37,204 bases of DNA from Dysgonomonas sp. HGC4. GTDB lineage: Bacteria; Bacteroidota; Bacteroidia; Bacteroidales; Dysgonomonadaceae. The DNA lies in the NCBI RefSeq assembly GCF_001261715.1, contig NZ_CVRU01000091.1:1-37204 (forward strand), in the 5' to 3' direction. Under the pieces are notes generated by a model. That model was not told the origin of the DNA. It saw only the letters and a list, made by a program, of their open reading frames with translations, and made no database searches. The position numbers and the translations under genes were made by a program. This document shows, piece after piece, positions 34,308 through 37,204 of the stretch. How positions within the stretch are numbered: the stretch's first letter is position 1; the number at the start of each line of letters is the position of its first letter.

Positions 34308-35192
34308 TTAATTGGTGTCAGTTTGTATTACAATTATCTTTTTAACACAGGTTTCCTTATCCTCTTCCAATTCCACCAACACATTCTCTATGATGGTTTG
34401 TTTTCGACCTATAATTTTCAATCCTTGACAATAAGAATAAAAATCATTACGCTTCGAATTATTAACAATTACTTGCGCATTAGGATTATTACACAGATAA
34501 CTAGTCATTATATAATTATAATTCGTGTTAAACGGTTTTTGGTCTACAATAGCCTGTAATTTCAATTTGATATCGTTACCAATCATAGTCTCAATATCAG
34601 TCGAATCACTTTCTGAATATTGAGGCGTAATCTCTATTGTGTGGCGAATAGGATATTTAGTTTCCTCAGTAGTTAAGAGTACTTCATAGGTTCCAGGCAA
34701 GCTATATTTATAAATTGCTGTTTTTTCTTTTGCATCTACCGCCCCAGTCTCTCCAAATTCCCAGCGCCATTCATTGGATGTTCCTTCTCCTCTGAAAATT
34801 ATATACTCGTCCTGCAAAGCAGTTTTAGGTGCTTCTATTTTTATCAAGTGTTCATCATCATCTTGTTTTTTAGGACGTACATTCACTACGATTTTTTTAA
34901 TATAACTGCCATCAACGGTTAGACGTATCTGATATTTACCTGCCTCCGAATAAGTATATTCACCTTTCTGGTGAGGTGAAGAGTCTCCATTACCAAACTC
35001 CCAATACCAAGTGTCTGCACCTCTGGTACTATCAGCATATGCTATCGGACTCCCCAACTCCACGTCTAAAGGGCTAACCATAGCTGTAACTTCTCTTTTT
35101 GTCAAACACGAGCGCACAAAGAAGGCCATTCCAAGGCAAACAACAATAATTCCAATGATAATATATGTCCTGTTATTAAGTAATTTACTCAT
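34308..35192 (-). CDS. tssP: T6SS-iii PKD-domain protein TssP
   Basis: 294 residues. An N-terminal TM anchor (TYIIIGIIVVCLGMAFFV, ~9-26) is followed by a periplasmic part with two PKD domains: ~40-105 (WYWEFGNGDSS, YTYSEAGKYQIRLTV) and ~115-190 (WRWEFGETG, YKYSLPGTYEVLLTT), both with the W-x-W/Y-x-FG and Y-x-x-x-G-x-Y signatures. A C-terminal ~95-residue domain with two cysteines near YLCNNPNAQVIV and YSYCQGLK follows. TssP is a Bacteroidota-specific T6SS envelope component. Its position between TssO and TssR matches that system. A 95-base gap separates it from tssR. Confidence 0.83.
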   Translation of the reverse strand: MSKLLNNRTYIIIGIIVVCLGMAFFVRSCLTKREVTAMVSPLDVELGSPIAYADSTRGADTWYWEFGNGDSSPHQKGEYTYSEAGKYQIRLTVDGSYIKKIVVNVRPKKQDDDEHLIKIEAPKTALQDEYIIFRGEGTSNEWRWEFGETGAVDAKEKTAIYKYSLPGTYEVLLTTEETKYPIRHTIEITPQYSESDSTDIETMIGNDIKLKLQAIVDQKPFNTNYNYIMTSYLCNNPNAQVIVNNSKRNDFYSYCQGLKIIGRKQTIIENVLVELEEDKETCVKKIIVIQTDTN

Positions 35193-35198
35193 GGCAAT

Positions 35199-35711
35199 TT
35201 ATTTCTTTGTGTTATTTAGTTCGTCCTTCTTTTTCTGTAATCCTATTTCACAACTTTCAAGATTCTTGGTAAATACGGCAATATTTTGTCGTTTAGTCCA
35301 GACTTCTTTCTTATCTGCAAACCATAAATTATAGAAGTTAGACACCTGGGCGAATACTTTATAACGAGTATCATAACTGTTCTTTTCTGTGATGCTTTTA
35401 ATATCATTCAAATAGAACTTAATGTCGTTTTCCTCATAACTAGCACTAATCCCAGGATTGAAATCTTTTATTTTATTGTAAATAGAATCCACTATTATTA
35501 TTTCATCGCTCTGCAATTTTTGAAATGCTCTAATACGATCCATTTTAGATATAGCAAATTCTTTCTGAGAGGTTGTCTTCGTCTCAAAATTATAGTAAAA
35601 TATACAGACGCAACAGAGAGCCGTAGTTATGATGAATAGAAGACTAACATAAGTAAATCCTAGTATGCGTTCCTTTTGATTTTGTGTTTGCTTAAGAGTA
35701 TTTGCCTCCAT
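35199..35711 (-). CDS. tssO: T6SS-iii membrane protein TssO
   Basis: 170 residues, with a short cytoplasmic start, one TM helix at ~18-40 (YVSLLFIITTALCCVCIFYY) and a ~130-residue periplasmic part that is charged and helical, ending in a coiled coil. This matches the TssO family of the Bacteroidota T6SS envelope complex. It starts 4 bases after the stop of the similar gene upstream and ends 6 bases before tssP, so the three form a tight block. No enzymatic motif is present. Confidence 0.8.
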   Translation of the reverse strand: MEANTLKQTQNQKERILGFTYVSLLFIITTALCCVCIFYYNFETKTTSQKEFAISKMDRIRAFQKLQSDEIIIVDSIYNKIKDFNPGISASYEENDIKFYLNDIKSITEKNSYDTRYKVFAQVSNFYNLWFADKKEVWTKRQNIAVFTKNLESCEIGLQKKKDELNNTKK

Positions 35712-35715
35712 TACC

Positions 35716-36213
35716 TTATTTATTTAGTGTTATGCTTCCGATAGTTAATTTACGAGATGCCTGCTTATTCTCTTCCATACATTTTTTCAGGTCAATTCGT
35801 ATCAGGTCTTCTTCTGTCCCCAATATACGAATGGAATCTTTGGCACTTAAGAATGAATTTACCTGACTCATCAGCCTTTGATACATCTTTATATCCCTCC
35901 CATTCATATCTTCCATCGATGCGAGTATTTCCTGCTTGCGTTTACTGACTAGATTTTGGAGCATCGCATCATTCTTATTAGTATTAAATAGTAGCATGTA
36001 CTGATACAGAGAATCGATTCGACTTACAAGTTCTATTTGTTGGACATATATCTTGTCATACTCTTCTGTCTTTTCTACAATACGACCTACTTCTATTTTA
36101 TTAGTCTGCAAGAAGCAGAAATAAGTAGTCACTCCTATTACTACACATGTGGCTAAAAACATGGAAAATTTTAAATAACCTTTATTTATTTCTTGATTGT
36201 TACGAGCTTTCAT
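35716..36213 (-). CDS. TssO-like paralogue
   Basis: 165 residues with the same plan as the next gene: short N-terminus, one TM at ~17-37 (FSMFLATCVVIGVTTYFCFL), then a periplasmic coiled-coil-like region (RIVEKTEEYDKIYVQQIELV) and a basic end. Sequence identity between the two is low by eye, but length, topology and tandem position point to duplicated or heteromeric TssO subunits. A 130-base gap upstream contains a plus-strand-oriented hairpin (AAAGATC 36247-36253 with GATCTTT 36259-36265) and no clear promoter. Confidence 0.72.
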   Translation of the reverse strand: MKARNNQEINKGYLKFSMFLATCVVIGVTTYFCFLQTNKIEVGRIVEKTEEYDKIYVQQIELVSRIDSLYQYMLLFNTNKNDAMLQNLVSKRKQEILASMEDMNGRDIKMYQRLMSQVNSFLSAKDSIRILGTEEDLIRIDLKKCMEENKQASRKLTIGSITLNK

Positions 36214-36343
36214 ATATTTATTTCATTGTTATATTATTACCTATGTAAAGATCAATCAGATCTTTTTTTAGTTTTTGAAATTCATTTCAATAATTCACTT
36301 ATTGGTTTGGGTTCTAAGCATGTTGAAACACACTCAATCTCCC

Positions 36344-37204
36344 TTATCCCATCGCTTCTCCCTGTCTGCGAAGATTGTCTTCGTAGTAAGCTACTTCGCG
36401 AAGGGAGGGTTCGTTGTACAATAGGGCTCGTTGGGAGGCGTCCGTATCTTTGTATTTCTTGATCAGGTAGTCGGCTTCGGGAGTGGGAATGGCCGACATA
36501 TACTGAGGGAAGGGAAAAGACTCGGACCGACGACGCAGGTAGTCGCTCTCACGGTAATCGTCGAGGGCACTACCGGGAGGTAACGGACGGTTTCGGTCCA
36601 TATACCATACGTAATACGACATAGAGATATAGGGTAGCAGGTCGGAAACGATGGCATAGTCTTTCATACCGGGGATACGTAACGCCAGATAGGTAGAGTC
36701 GGAGTTGACCATACTGGCCAGATGCGACTGAAACATCGATTCGTCGAACCCACAGCTGTACTTTCGCAATCCGTATATACATTGGTAAGTAACCGTTTGA
36801 GATTCCCGATCGAAGATAAGCCGGTCGCGGCAGCGCTTAGTTATTAGTATAAACCAATACAACATACCTAAGCTAAGCGGGATGCCTAGAACTAATATTA
36901 TAAGACTGCTCCTATGAGCGGCTTTCTTTCTGGACTCATTTAAGGTCCTTTTATTGAAAATTCTTATTGAAGATTCATCTCCATACCTCTCCTGAATCTC
37001 CTTGCTATACGTCGATTTACCTGTTTCTATTATTTCGCGTGGTACATCAATTATCATATTGTAATTACGAATCGGAGCATATGTCATTGAATAAGAGCAA
37101 TATATTAAAAAAAAGAGGGCTAAAGGCAACTCTATCCAACTGATAGCTCCCAAGTTGAGTACTATTTTTTTGTCGTCGACCCGTTCGTAAATAGTTCTAT
37201 AATT
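36344..37204 (-). CDS. Unknown two-TM protein in the T6SS operon, 5' end outside the window
   Basis: The frame stays open through the right edge. The first in-window start codon is only a TTG at 37153, and 17 codons upstream of it (NYRTIYERVDDKKIVLN) read as protein, so the gene is partial. Two hydrophobic segments (ELPLALFFLIYCSYSMTYA and SSLIILVLGIPLSLGMLYWF) flank a ~50-residue loop; a soluble tail of ~170 residues follows, starting with a PH-like beta pattern (DRLIFDRESQTVTYQCIYGL). The tail from about 36,850 down to 36,344 is clearly GC-richer than both its own N-terminus and all neighbouring genes. I recognise no family. Position at the T6SS operon suggests an accessory, effector or immunity protein, but the sequence alone does not say which. 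Confidence 0.6.
   Translation of the reverse strand, partial: NYRTIYERVDDKKIVLNLGAISWIELPLALFFLIYCSYSMTYAPIRNYNMIIDVPREIIETGKSTYSKEIQERYGDESSIRIFNKRTLNESRKKAAHRSSLIILVLGIPLSLGMLYWFILITKRCRDRLIFDRESQTVTYQCIYGLRKYSCGFDESMFQSHLASMVNSDSTYLALRIPGMKDYAIVSDLLPYISMSYYVWYMDRNRPLPPGSALDDYRESDYLRRRSESFPFPQYMSAIPTPEADYLIKKYKDTDASQRALLYNEPSLREVAYYEDNLRRQGEAMG

Noticed and set aside
36247-36269. AAAGATC/GATCTTT hairpin with T run between the unknown gene and the TssO-like gene
   Set aside because: Its T run is on the plus strand, where there is no gene to terminate. Not called as a terminator.
36463-36782. Two short minus-strand frames in the GC-rich patch
   Set aside because: They are shifted readings of the larger gene, open because of high GC; the main frame has better protein character and TM segments.
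1-37204. CRISPR arrays, intact tRNA or rRNA genes, insertion sequences
   Set aside because: I saw no regularly spaced repeats, no cloverleaf and no transposase; only the RNA 3'-end remnant near 10,707-10,736.

Overview
The window reads as chromosomal DNA of a Bacteroidota member, most likely order Bacteroidales. The evidence is AT-rich sequence, a SusC/SusD pair, a GH92 enzyme, promoter boxes fitting TAnnTTTG, almost no Shine-Dalgarno sequences, a Bacteroides-type tyrosine integrase with a MobC/relaxase cassette, and a Bacteroidota-specific (subtype iii) type VI secretion system. Low GC would suit a Dysgonomonas- or Parabacteroides-like host, but genus cannot be fixed from this sequence. Almost every gene is on the minus strand.

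Region 1 (1 to about 10,740) is the right part of a mobilizable genomic island whose left end lies outside the window. From left to right it carries a two-gene nuclease module resembling the GAPS4 anti-phage system (its second gene has an apparent single-base frameshift), a nucleotidyltransferase-HEPN fusion, a small unknown gene on the plus strand, a mobilization cassette (membrane accessory protein, relaxase, MobC), a hairpin-rich oriT-like segment, a DUF3853 helix-turn-helix protein, a Cys-rich DUF3795/DUF1905 protein, an unknown 339-residue protein, a YhcG-type PD-(D/E)XK nuclease and the integrase. Just beyond the integrase is a fragment that looks like the 3' end of a tRNA or tmRNA gene followed by its terminator. 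This is probably one attachment site.

Region 2 (10,865 to about 27,080) is a polysaccharide utilization locus read right to left. It starts with a membrane-spanning regulator of unusual design (periplasmic LamG-like and Kelch domains, one TM helix, a cytoplasmic SARP-like winged helix and TPR domain). It continues with a GH92 alpha-mannosidase, SusC, SusD, a DUF3823 surface lipoprotein, a large exported putative TIM-barrel hydrolase with no family I can name, and a DUF4964/5127/4965 (GtaA-like) lipoprotein. SusC/D would import glycan, GH92 would trim mannose, and the last two enzymes would process remaining linkages or the carrier. A perfect hairpin ends the operon, and a second hairpin after the DUF3823 gene may reduce expression of the distal enzymes.

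Region 3 (27,234 to 37,204) is the distal part of a type VI secretion operon: a partial membrane protein of odd base composition at the right edge, two tandem TssO-like proteins, TssP (PKD domains), TssR (large lipoprotein), TssF (baseplate) and TssH/ClpV (sheath-recycling ATPase), then a terminator. Sheath, tube and membrane-complex genes (tssB, C, D, K and others) must lie elsewhere.

The strongest candidates for new biology are the Kelch-SARP membrane regulator with its nearby palindromic operator-like site, the defence-gene cargo of the island, the unassigned exported hydrolase, and the compositionally mosaic gene inside the T6SS operon.
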